From: Membranipora membranacea
Taxonomy: Eukaryota > Bryozoa > Gymnolaemata > Cheilostomatida > Membraniporidae
NCBI GenBank assembly: GCA_914767715.1
Contig: OU612065.1
Span: 124,001-188,000, forward strand
Direction: 5' to 3'
Length of the DNA: 64,000 nt
Shown here: in pieces, positions 44,701 to 56,700 of the stretch
Position numbering within the stretch: the first letter of the stretch is position 1
How the letters are laid out: every line of letters begins with the position of its first letter
Notes under the pieces: generated by a model
The model's input: only the letters and a program-made list of their open reading frames with translations
The model's database searches: none
What the model was told of the DNA's origin: nothing
Made by a program: the position numbers and the translations under genes

Positions 44701-47700
44701 GTATACGGATCTGCGCTTATACATGTTTGTATATGTTAAAATTTATAAATACGTTTGGATAAATTTCGGTAACTGTAAATTGCTGAACAGGCTGAACGGA
44801 CTGAACAGCTGAACAGAATTTCTCAGACTAAAATTATTATTCGTAATCATTTCTCTGGCTGACTATCACTTCTCAAACACATTCCTGCTAACCAAATGAT
44901 TTGATGAGTCACAAAGTTTCTGTTGGCACCTTATATAACCAATTTATGGCAGCAAATGAAGCAATCTATGTGCCAATTCTGACAAAATCTGATGGTGTTT
45001 TGGAAATTGGATACCAGGAACATTATCCAGCTCAACCTTCCATCTAGCCAGTCTTAACAAGCTTTGTTTATAGGGGTGGGGGGGGGCTACTTTCCATCCA
45101 TTCACTAGTAGTGTAATACCGAAAAATTTACTGTAAATAAAATTGAAAGAAACCAAGGTGAATGCAAACTTAAAATAAAAAAATTAATAAGAAGAATATT
45201 AAGAATTGTCCATGCTTATGCAAAATTAGCCAATCATGTAAAGAATCAAACAAATAGTAGTCTGAGAAATTCTGTTCAGCTGTTCAGTCTGTTCAGCCTG
45301 TTCAGCAATTTACAGTTACCCGATAAATTTAGATACATATTATATTTAGAGTTGGATGATGAATTACCTGTTTCTTCATGTTATTAAAGCTATCTATCAT
45401 TACTCCGATAAATAGATTCAGTATAAACATGGAGCCAATCAGAGAGAATACAGTGAAGAAGAGTATAGATGTGTAATATCTACTCTCAGTAACAGGCTGA
45501 GAATCTACCTGCACACAAAAATCACACATGATAATATCACTGATTATTTCTTTATACTTATGCTTGTGATCGCCGTTACTAATATTATTTAGTTTTAAAA
45601 ACTATAATTGTGTAAATCTATGAGTAGTAAGTAGTTCAACTATTGAGCTATATGAGTGGGGAGATTACCTGCCATGCATCAGATGTAGATACCATCAGCT
45701 CTAACCAGTTATCAAATGTAAGCTGTAATAATATAAACATTCAACTTCTATATCACATATATTGAATTGGATATATCACGGTATCCAATATAGACTCTAT
45801 TCCAATGATACAGCTTATTCCAAACTTTCCTGATCCAGTCCGATGGCATGTGAATTAAACCTCAATTTGTTATAAATTTCTAGAGAACAACTTGTTAAAA
45901 ACTAGCACACTTCACCATCATATGTTGTCCACATAGGTGCCTTCATAGACTTAAAGGGCAACCAAGGTTTCGCAGCAATGCATAAACGGGTAGTAAAGAA
46001 TGTGCTAGGCAGCATCAGCTTTGTGCATGACGCGGTGCAAAACTCAAAGTAGTTGCTGACTCTAAGCTGGGTAACACTTCAGTTTAGGGGACGTGCCAAG
46101 ACATTGCTGTAATAATGATAGAGCACAGGCTAAATAATAACAGGAACAGGAAACTGCTCTGTGGTATTCTATTTAAGCTGAGTTTGAGTACCTGATGGCT
46201 GAAATGTTTCACAAGAATTCTAGCTGAACAATCATCCGAATTAGATTTCGTATTTTTCCCTATGCATAAGGTGCAATCTGCTATTAATCAATGAGAAGTT
46301 GTTTGAAACCTTGGTTGCCCTTTAATATACTTCATATAGTAAGTCTATGGGCGCCATGCACAGACAGGCACATCATATCACATTTCATGTTAGCTACCGC
46401 TAAATTTTGGCTAGCTGCGGTTGGAGTGTAAATATTGTAATGAGGATGGGTAATATTAGCTGGCTTTAAATTTCGCCAGCAAGATAAGAAAGATTCTCTC
46501 CCAGTGAGCAAATCTACTCCTTCTATGTCACATAGATCCCAGCAGGGTAAAGCTCTAATAATGTAGCTCAGATTCTAACAACAATTGTAACAATACAAGG
46601 TTTAATAAGCCACTCACCGCTCCAAATAAAGATAAATATGAAGCTCCTACATGATCAAAATGCCAGAAAGGATTCACCCATGAGTTGTTCGATGATATGC
46701 AGGAGTTTCTGTCTGGAAACTTTGAGGGTGGTAAGATCTCCCCTGGTGGGCTTTGACGGTCATGACAGTAATACAGTTTACCTGCAACACGCATTATACA
46801 AAAATACATGTATGTCCAGTATTTGTGTGCTCGTGGTGAAAAGCTTGAAAGTTGACAGCATAGCCTCACTCTGGCAGTGTTTTAATCATAGCCTCACTCT
46901 GGCAGAGTTTTAATCATAGCCTCACTCTGGCAGAGTTTTAATCATAGCCTCACTCTGGCAGAGTTTTAATCATAGCCTCACTCTGGCAGAGTTTTAATCA
47001 TAGCCTCACTCTGGCAGAGTTTTAATCATAGCCTCACTCTGGCAGAGTTTTAATCATAGCCTCACTCTGGCAGTGTTTTAATCATAGCCTCACTCTGGCA
47101 GTGTACTGTTTTAATGGCGTTCTCTAATTTAAATCTTTCTACCGAGGAATGTGAGGAAAACCAAAAATACCTTATAATTGTCTATATATGAAAATACAAC
47201 ATCGGAAGGTAGCTCTAGAGTCTAGAACCTATTCTGCAAGCGCTTACTTTAATTATTTCTATGTATGTGTGATATGTGAGAATGGCGCCATGTGATTTCC
47301 CACAATCCCATTGTAGTTATTTTGCCACAATCCAATTGTTGGTAATGACTCACCTCCTTAGAGCTAAGTAGATATGACGGAATGACCTACCTCCTGAGTA
47401 CTAAGTAGATATGACAGAATTACTTACCTCCCGAGTGCTATGTAAATATGACAGAATGAATTTAATCTGAAGAGAGATAAGTATATGTGAGAGAATGACT
47501 TACCACCGAAGAGATTGGTAGCCACGATGGAACAGAAGAGCAGAAGAACACAAATCAAACAGAGAACATTAAACACCGAAGGTAGAGAGTATACAAGAGC
47601 ATTCACTGTCAACTGCAATACCAACAATACAGATTGCTGCTACTACATAAATTATGTTGGGATGCAGCCGTTCCCATGTGAGCCGCTATCAGTGTCAATG

Positions 47701-50700
47701 AAAGGAGAGCAGTGATAGGTGTGCTCGCAACTGAATCTATGCAATGATAAGAAGAGACTATTGCCTCAACATATTCAATTATTAGGAGTGCGGTCTGATG
47801 GTGAAGGGTAATGGCTAATGGTTGTAAGATCCTAACGCCAAGTAGAGTTGTCTCTACCTTGGCAGTAGCGAGTCCACCCTAGCCCTCTGTGATCAGAGAG
47901 AGGTATACCCTTTTGTCTGCTTGTTTGTTTGTTTGCACACACACGGTATGAGGATCTGCTTCTCTCTCAGCACAAGGGCAGCAGACCAGGGTAGATGATC
48001 CCTGGACAAAGTTTGCCTGCATCATTCAAAGACAAGGATAAGGATAGGTAAAAAAATGTAATAATTTATGTTCATGTGTTTCAAAGTCCTAAGTTGATGA
48101 TTGATGAGTAGGAACGATTGAATGGTTTGGTATGATTGGTTAATTTGAATGGTTTATCAACTGTGATTGGTTGGTAAGAAGTGAATGATACAGTTATCGG
48201 TCGTTGGTCCTGTGGTCTTGTATTACTGTGGTATAATAGTTACCTTCAGTCCCTGCAGTCTTGAGACAACTCTAAGTGGTCTCAGGGCTCTCAGACATCT
48301 TATAGCTTTAAGAGAGCCCAGAGCGGTTACACTGCTCCACTGAGATTGGGTTATGGCTGTGTCCACTATACTGGTCTATTAAATACAAAGGTGATACAAA
48401 CTTACCTCATTGTCAGCACATCAATAATCAGAGTGATGTATTATGAAAGAGACTTTCACCTTCACCGTATTAACAACAATCAGACACTTGGTGGCACAGT
48501 ACGATCAGATAACAGGAGAGGTTATAATTAAAATCACTTACTATAATGATAAAACAATCGAGAAGACACCAGAGATTTGTGATATAGTTGTACAGTCCCA
48601 TAGCTGTAAGTCTGATCAACATCTCCAAAGTAAATAACATCAACACAATATAGTTCATAATAAAGAGTGTATGAGAGAGTTGGGGTCTGTGAATCAGCAT
48701 TATGTCATCTAAAGCCTAAAACAAAACATGAGCAGTTATGCCTTATCTTCACAATGTCCTCTGTATACTTTACAATAGCAAAGGATGTAGGTTCACCCTC
48801 AGGTGCAGGGGAGACTGGAACCTTCAGTCAAGAAAGCTTTCTAAATGGTCTCGAACAACTGCGGCATCCATTGTTTAGCAGTAAAAAGCAAGCGCTATCC
48901 GATTGCACCATCACTACCTCCATTCCCTTTACATAGCGTATTTATGAATGTATGATGCCTGTGGCTGGGACCTCAGGAAGTGTTCAGCACTCTTTCCAGC
49001 TTGTTAGCATGTATTTCCATGCAGAAACATGTTTTCTGGAGCAAGTCAAAAGGGGAGTACACACAGGAAGGGAGCATCGATCGTCTGGCAGTGAATAGCA
49101 AGCATGTTTACCAAAAAGACCAAAATTAAACCACTACTGGATCTGTTTAATTACATTACAGTGGTCTCCCCGAGCCCAGAATTATTGTCACTTGATGATT
49201 ACTTGAACAGTGAGATAACTTACCAGACATACAACACTGAACAGAATAATAAGAATGATTATCAGCTCGAAGACCCAGGTGTTCACAACTCTTGCAACAT
49301 TATCCTTAAACACACTCCAGCTTGTGGGCGTAGATAGGATCTTGAGTTGTCTGTCGATATCTGTGTAAGGCCATTATAAGAACTCCTTATATCTTATCTT
49401 ATATTATGTATAATGAACAACTACACACAAGAAGCTCACATAGCATTAGGGATTAGGTGCTCACATGATCACTTTTAGGGCGATGGCAGGTGGTCGCTGG
49501 ATGCTGTAGAGGAATTCACTGAATTGACATTATTTACAACGGCATCCATGAAATTAAGATCAAAGCTGTTTCAGCTTATTAGCTTCAAAGCAAGCCCAAA
49601 AGTGACCCTCTAGGACCACCAGAAGCTGTGTTATGAAGCATCGAAGTCGACCCTTTCGATATTCGCTCGTGAGATCGGAAAGCCTGTGTGTGAGGTCACA
49701 TCAAGGTTTTCGACCATTATTCGAAAATTCTTTTTGCATATGTAATTGTTAAAGTAAGACCAACTTTTTCCACCACAAAATATGCGATTATCTCCTTTGA
49801 TTTTTTGTTTTGGATTAATCTCTATGATGACACAAACTTTGCTTGATTACAAGTCGCTTCATCCAAATTTGATGAAATTACATGAGTCCGAAGATTCTAA
49901 TGGTAGACATTTTGGGCTCATTTTGAAGCCTATAAGCAGGAGCAGTTCCTCTGATTATTTTAAACTTTATTTCATGGATGCTTTAACCTTGTTGTTTTGT
50001 GTTATTTTTGTGCAGAAGGGTTACTAGCAGGCTTGTCAGATTAAGAGCCAGTCAAATACTCACCACACAGAGCCAGTCAGGCACTCACCACATAGAGCAA
50101 GTCAGTCACTCACCACGCAGAGCCAGAGAGGCACTCACCACCCAGAGCCAGTCAGTCACTCACCACACAGAGCCAGTCAGGCAATCACCACTCAGAGCCA
50201 GTCAGGCAGTCACCACACAGAGCCACTCAGGCACTCACCACTCAGAGCCAGTCAGGCACTCACCACACAGAGCCAGTCGGGCACTCACCACTCAGTTGTT
50301 TATGCGCTTGTTGATTGAGTCCAGGTATATCAGGTACTACCAGAGAAGTGACTTTGTCGTCGGTCTGTAAGCTTAGAAATGAGTGTAAAGCTGGAGAATA
50401 TTGATCTTTTTGCTTTAGAGATGATTTCAGCTCCTGCTGTACTGTGATCATTATATCATCTTTCTGTTTTCTTCTTTTCTCCGTCTCAAGGAATTCCATA
50501 CTGGGTATCACTCTGTTAGGAACAGCAGCTGATAATAGTCTCTTGTTGATTAAATTTGAATCCGCAGTCTTATTACTAAAAAAAGGTCAGAAAATGCGAG
50601 GTCAGAATAACAATTCAAAAGTACAAAGATATTGTACCTGTTGGCTCATCAGAAATAGACTGTTGAATGTCTCCTCGGGGTTGAGGGTCATCTGCATTGT

Positions 50701-53700
50701 AGTTTTTCATGCTATTTATTTAAAGGCAATCATATATGCATGTAATTTAAATTATTGCGCAAAGATTGTGAAAGTTACAGTGTCAATAGCAGGGTGTAAG
50801 CTACAGAGTGTAAGTAACAGTGTGTAAGTATCGGGGTGTAAGTTACAGTGCATAAATAGCAGGGTGTAAGTGAGTTTTTTGGGTGAGTTAAAACATGAGA
50901 AGCACAGTGAGTGTAAGTAGCACAGAGTGTAAGTAGCACCATGATTGTGTGACTTAGCTGACTTCCCCCCACCCCCCCAACCCACTACAAATTCAGGCCT
51001 GGTGTAAGCTAACAAATCTCAGTCTGTATGTAACTCAAGGAGGATACCATTTAAGGAAGATGATGGGCTGAGCATCCAGTATATCTCTCTCACACACAAC
51101 GGTGGCAATCTCATCATCATAAGAGTGAGTGATTCTGTCCTCATTCATCGCTTTGTGTGGAGACAACTTCTCATCTATAATATCACAACAGGAAGTCACA
51201 ACAGGAAGTCACAACAGAAAGTTCAAACAGAAAGTCACAGCATGTTACAGCATGTTACAGCATGTCACAGGATACACTCCAAGCCTACCATAATACCTCA
51301 AACTTTAAGTCACTTGACCGATAAATTAAATAAGATTAAGTCATAGCCACCTTTTTGCTGGCCATAATAATTTGTAAGTAAACATGACATAGGTCCCTAA
51401 AGTTTAGAGACATTATGTAATGGAAATTTTGAAATGTGATCAAAGATTCAGACTCGTTCGCAGTAACGGTCGCCTGTTTGAATGCTGTAGTGTGGTTTCC
51501 ATCAGTATAAATTTATATAATAACTGCTGTTCCTAAAAGCTCTCGGCTGATTTATTTTTGGGAGCTTCAAAATGTAGAGCATGGTTTTGCTCTCTCGTTT
51601 AACGCCAAACAAATCTTCGTTTACAGCCTCCTTTCACAAGAGATCATTAATAATGAAGCTTGATTAAACAAAAGATAAACAAAAAGAGGTAATCACCCAG
51701 TTGCTGTCTGCGTATGCTGAACAAGGTTTTTCTCCTTGTTTTTGGTACAAGCATCTCAAGTAGTTTCTGATTTTTCTCTGACTCTGTCAGAAAACCTCCA
51801 CCTTTGCCAATCACTGTCTCCATAGCACTATTAATCATGTCTACTGCACTGACAGCATGTGAATCTAATCCAGTTTTGGTGCCAGGATTCAACAAAGCTT
51901 TGCTCATAACACCTTAAACAAGTTTCATCGATAGAAGCCACAGCCAGCACTGATCAAGCTTGTCTAGTTTCCAAGCTTGTCCTTGCTTCAACTATTTATT
52001 CATACTCACTTGACCTTGCTTTTAAACCTCTAACAGCAAATAACACACTCAAACCCGTATTATTTGCCGCATCTTTGTGCCTTTTTTGGTGCGCTGCTGT
52101 CTATTAGTTATCACTATTTTAAGGGCTTCTATTATAGTTTGACCGGTTTAACAAGTCAGTAAGTATTTCATGATAGTCTCTGTTAATAACATTTAGATAA
52201 GCATACCCATGTCATATTCTGTAGGTGAATCATCTGACAGCATATTTTTGTGTTTGCGCCGCAGACTATTTTCACTCTGTACAACTTTAAGTAACCTCTG
52301 AGCCAGGGCAATATCTGCCACTTCTACAGCTTTCTCCTAGAAAACAAACGAAATACCTCACATCAAACCCCCAGGATCTCATAAAGTACATATACTATAA
52401 CCAACTATCAGTATACCTTTACTATTAATCATGTTATGAGAGACATATAGATCCTTACTCTTTGGCTAACAAGTTTGTCTTCTTTGTTCTCTATCCTTCC
52501 CTTTCTATCTTGGTGACCTTCACTGTGAGATATAAAACAGAATAAAAACTTAACTTTTGACACAATACACAATACACAATACTCATTACCACCCATACCA
52601 TTAATCAAATAGCAGAAATTCATTTCCAAGGATTAACTTTAAGAGTCGTTACTTGCCTTGATTCTACAGGTGAATGCTCACTATGAGCTGATTGGTTGAT
52701 ATTTAGCCATCTGTTGGTTGATTGGTTAATATCCTGCCAGCTGTGGCGTGTCTGATTCGTACTTATTTTTGTTGATACTGGCTGGTCTATGTGACTGGAA
52801 TGTCTATGTGGTAGTGAGTGTAGATTCCTTTTTCTCTCGCTGTTGAGGCCATGCAGAGCGTTGAAAGTAGAGTGTTCCTGATTGAGGGCGTGATAAGATG
52901 CACCATAAATATCACCAGCAGCGCTATGCGTCAAAGATCCTGAAAGAAGACCAAACCAGCAGCTAAGTATTGTGTCAGTGTCAGATGAGTGTGGGATCTA
53001 TGTCGGCTCTCTCAGGAGCCGGTGTCGGGTCAGTGTCAGCTCAGTAAGGTGTCAGGTCAGTGTGGGGTCAGTGTCAGGTCAGTGTTGGGTCAGCATCGGG
53101 TCAGTGAGGGGTCAGTGACCGGTCAGTGTCGGGTCAGTGTGGGGTCAGGTCAGTGTCCGGTCGGTGTTGGGTTAGTGTGGGGTCAGTGTGGGGTCGGTGT
53201 CAGGTCAGTGTCAGGTCAGTGTCCGGTCAGTGTCCGGTCAGTGTGGGGTCAGTGTCCTGTCAGTATCAGGTCAGTGTCGGGTCAGTGTCCAGTCAGTGTC
53301 CTGTCATTGTCCGGTCAGTGTGGAGTCAGTGTGGGGCCAGTGTGGGGTCAGTGTCGGTTCAGTGTCCTGTCAGTGTCAGGTCAGTGTCCGGTCAGTTTTG
53401 AGTCAGTGTCAGGTCAGTGTGGGGTAGGTGTTGGGTCAATGTTGGGTCAGTGTCCTGTCAGTGTCAGGTCAGTGTCAGGTCAGTGTCCGGTCAGTGTCCG
53501 GGCAGTGTCGGGTCAGTGTCAGGTCAGTGTCCTGTCAGTGTCGGGTCAGTGTCCTGTCAGTGTTGGGTCAGTGTCTTGTCAGTGTCGGGTCAGTGTCCAG
53601 TCAATGTTGGGTTAGTGTCGGGTCAGTGTATGTATAGACCAGATAGTGAATTGATCTTATATAACATATGGACAGCATATAACAAAGAGAATATGACCTT

Positions 53701-56700
53701 ATAGTGTGTTTTATCATATTTTGGAGATGTTCATCTTTTCCCAACAACACTTGATGTGCACAGTAAAGCCATCAGTAATGCAGAAGCTATCGCAATGAAC
53801 GCACAGAGGCTCATGCCTGCCTTTTCAATTATATCTATTTACTAAGTTCACCATATTCAGTCTTCTAACAACTGAACAGACTCAATACTATTATAGCATC
53901 CCTAGCTCTACACAAGGATATTTTAAGTCTATGGTGAGTTTTAATCATTTAATTTTCTTCGCTGTGGATTAACCAAATCAACTTTCCGCTGCTTTTTAGT
54001 CTATGTCATCATTCTGGTAGATACTTGAGAGCTTTTCTAATTATAGATTGAAATTTAACACTGATATATGTATTTATATTATGTATTTATATTATGTATT
54101 TAGGACATTGATATTATTATTGATAGGACCTATAGCTGGGGTGCTACTACCTTACTCAAACTGTTCATGACTATGTCGATAATTAACAAATTAGTCTGCA
54201 ACTATTATTGATGGTGTTTGATTGACTAATATTTGTAAGTTTTGCTTTGATATGATATTCACACACTGTCTATGTAAATCAGAATTATTTTACAATTGAC
54301 AGATGTTACACACTCACTATGGCATCATATTAAGCGTTGTGCTAGGTTTAATAACAGGCTACAATTTAACCTGAAAGTGACGTATTTAGCAAGCATTACT
54401 CATGCCACCTTATTAATCTTTCGTTTACAACTTTTATGCACAGTTCACTATACTGAACATAAACTTGTCATTTCAGGGTACAATCAAAATACTCACAATA
54501 AACCTGTAGCCAATATATGAAACACAAACCGCCAAACTGATACAGATAGTGATACAGATAGCACAACTACTTACCTTGAGACTTTAATATATTGCTGATA
54601 TATTTTGGATCAACAGCAGCATCGTTTAGTAATAGGTTCCTCTCCTCTTGTAGCTGTGTATTTTTGGTAGCTCTTGTTGCAGCAAACTTTGTTTTGAATC
54701 GTGTCCACTTACGAATCATGGTCGACTTAATGTGCGATTTAATATCTTTTTGCTGGTTGAGATCAAATATCTCACTGCTGAAGTTACTGAGTATGATTGA
54801 GACGTACAGGTTCATAATCTATAATGATATAACAGGCCAATAAGTATTAAACATAGACAGTTCTGAAACTTCAGAATACATAAATATCAATTAGCAGTCA
54901 TAGGTGGATACCATAATCATTAGCACCAAAGATAGAGAAAAAACAAACCACACAAACTGAACCCATATAAGAAATTAGATAAAACCAATTAAGATTTACT
55001 TACCATACGAGTTTACTACCATAAGACTTACTCACCGAAAGACTTACCATAATATTTACTTACCATAAGACTTACTCAACATACGACTTAACTATCTTAA
55101 GACTTACTCAACGTAAGATTACATTACCATAAGATTACCTGACCATAAGTTTTACCTACCATAAGATTAACTCATCGTAAGATTTACTTACCCTAATACT
55201 TCCTCATCATAAGATTGTACTTACTATAAGATTACCTTATGATAAGATTACCTTACTATAAGTTTTACTTACCATAAGATTAACTTATCATAAGATTTAC
55301 TTACCCTAAAACTTACTCAACATAGAATTTACTTACCCTTAGACTTACTCAACATGAGATTTTACTTACCCTTAGACTTACTCAACATGAGATTTTACTT
55401 ACCATGAGATTACCTAGAATAAATATGAAGAGTATGATGATGACACACATCGGTCTGCCGATCAGATCATCTTCAGCTGCATCGAAACACGAGTAAAGAG
55501 GCTCGATAAATTCACCACAGAATATTATATAAGCAACAGATAGACTGTGGATGTAATCATCGAATCTCCACATGTCTAGCTCGTCTATCCTACCAGTGTA
55601 GTAATTCTTCAGGCCTCTCATTCCAATCAAAGCCATTATCAGCAGGAAAATAAGACTTATAACACTCATATTACCAATGACTGGCAATGCGTTGGACATG
55701 GCTGTTATCAGACTACGCATTGTACTCCACACTCGACCTAATCGCAGCACTCTCAACTAAAACACAGTAGTTCAAAATAAATTTCACGCTGAATAATCAA
55801 AAGTCGAAAGCTTTCCAATGATATATAAATCAACATAATTGGTGAGTGCCGTTACTATATCTTGTCTATGTGGGGAGAGGGTAGCGGTATAAGACCGTAC
55901 ACTCCAGAGAACGGGTGATTAACACCCATGGTGCTCAAAGACCCCCGGGACAATTTTGATTATTACTGATAGAACACATCCTTGATGTTAGAAGGATGAG
56001 TTCCATCAGTCGGTTTTGTGATTACGAGAGTTGGCTGAGTCTGAGATGTTGGTGATTTGTGAGAGTTTGTTGGTTGAAGCTTATTTGACTTTTGTGGTTT
56101 GTGGGTAGGGATAACTCAGGGTAAATCCCTCGAGACGAGAACTATACCTTAATAAGTAGCAAATGTATCCAGGTAACAATCAACTAAAGTCCATTGCAGG
56201 TAAGATATGCATACGAAGGCATATTAAAGAATTATACCCAGACTCTGATGATAGGACCAACTCTGATAACATCATAATATTATATTATGACATTCTCAGT
56301 ATAAATAGGACTATTGTATAAGTGACTCCCTTATATATATACTGGTGATTATCTCCATCAGCACAACTTTTGGCCTTCACACTCACATCCATAGACTATG
56401 CTCACAGCTATCACAGCTATTTACTTGACACTTACTATTTTGAAAGCCCTGAGAACAGTAACAGCAGAGTCAGCCGAAAGAGTAAAATCGAATATACCGA
56501 GAAGCACCACCAGCAGGTCAAATATATTCCATCTGGACTTGAAGTAGTTTCTACCCTGAGAGCTCAGTTTGATAAGTGCCTCTGTGATGAAGACACCAGT
56601 GAAAGCCTGAAATAAAAACTGGTGACAGACACTTCTATTACAATAATATGGCTGGTCCAATCTGAGCTGAGAAAGTTTAATGTGTTTGTTCAGGAGTCAG

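Noticed and set aside
50634-50703. Possible extra II-III linker exon on the minus strand (reads DDPQPRGDIQQSISDEPT)
   Set aside because: Its phases fit neither neighbour, and the exons at 51048 and 50575 join directly in frame.
53000-53704. V-S-G-Q-rich protein on the plus strand
   Set aside because: Translation of the 11-bp minisatellite.
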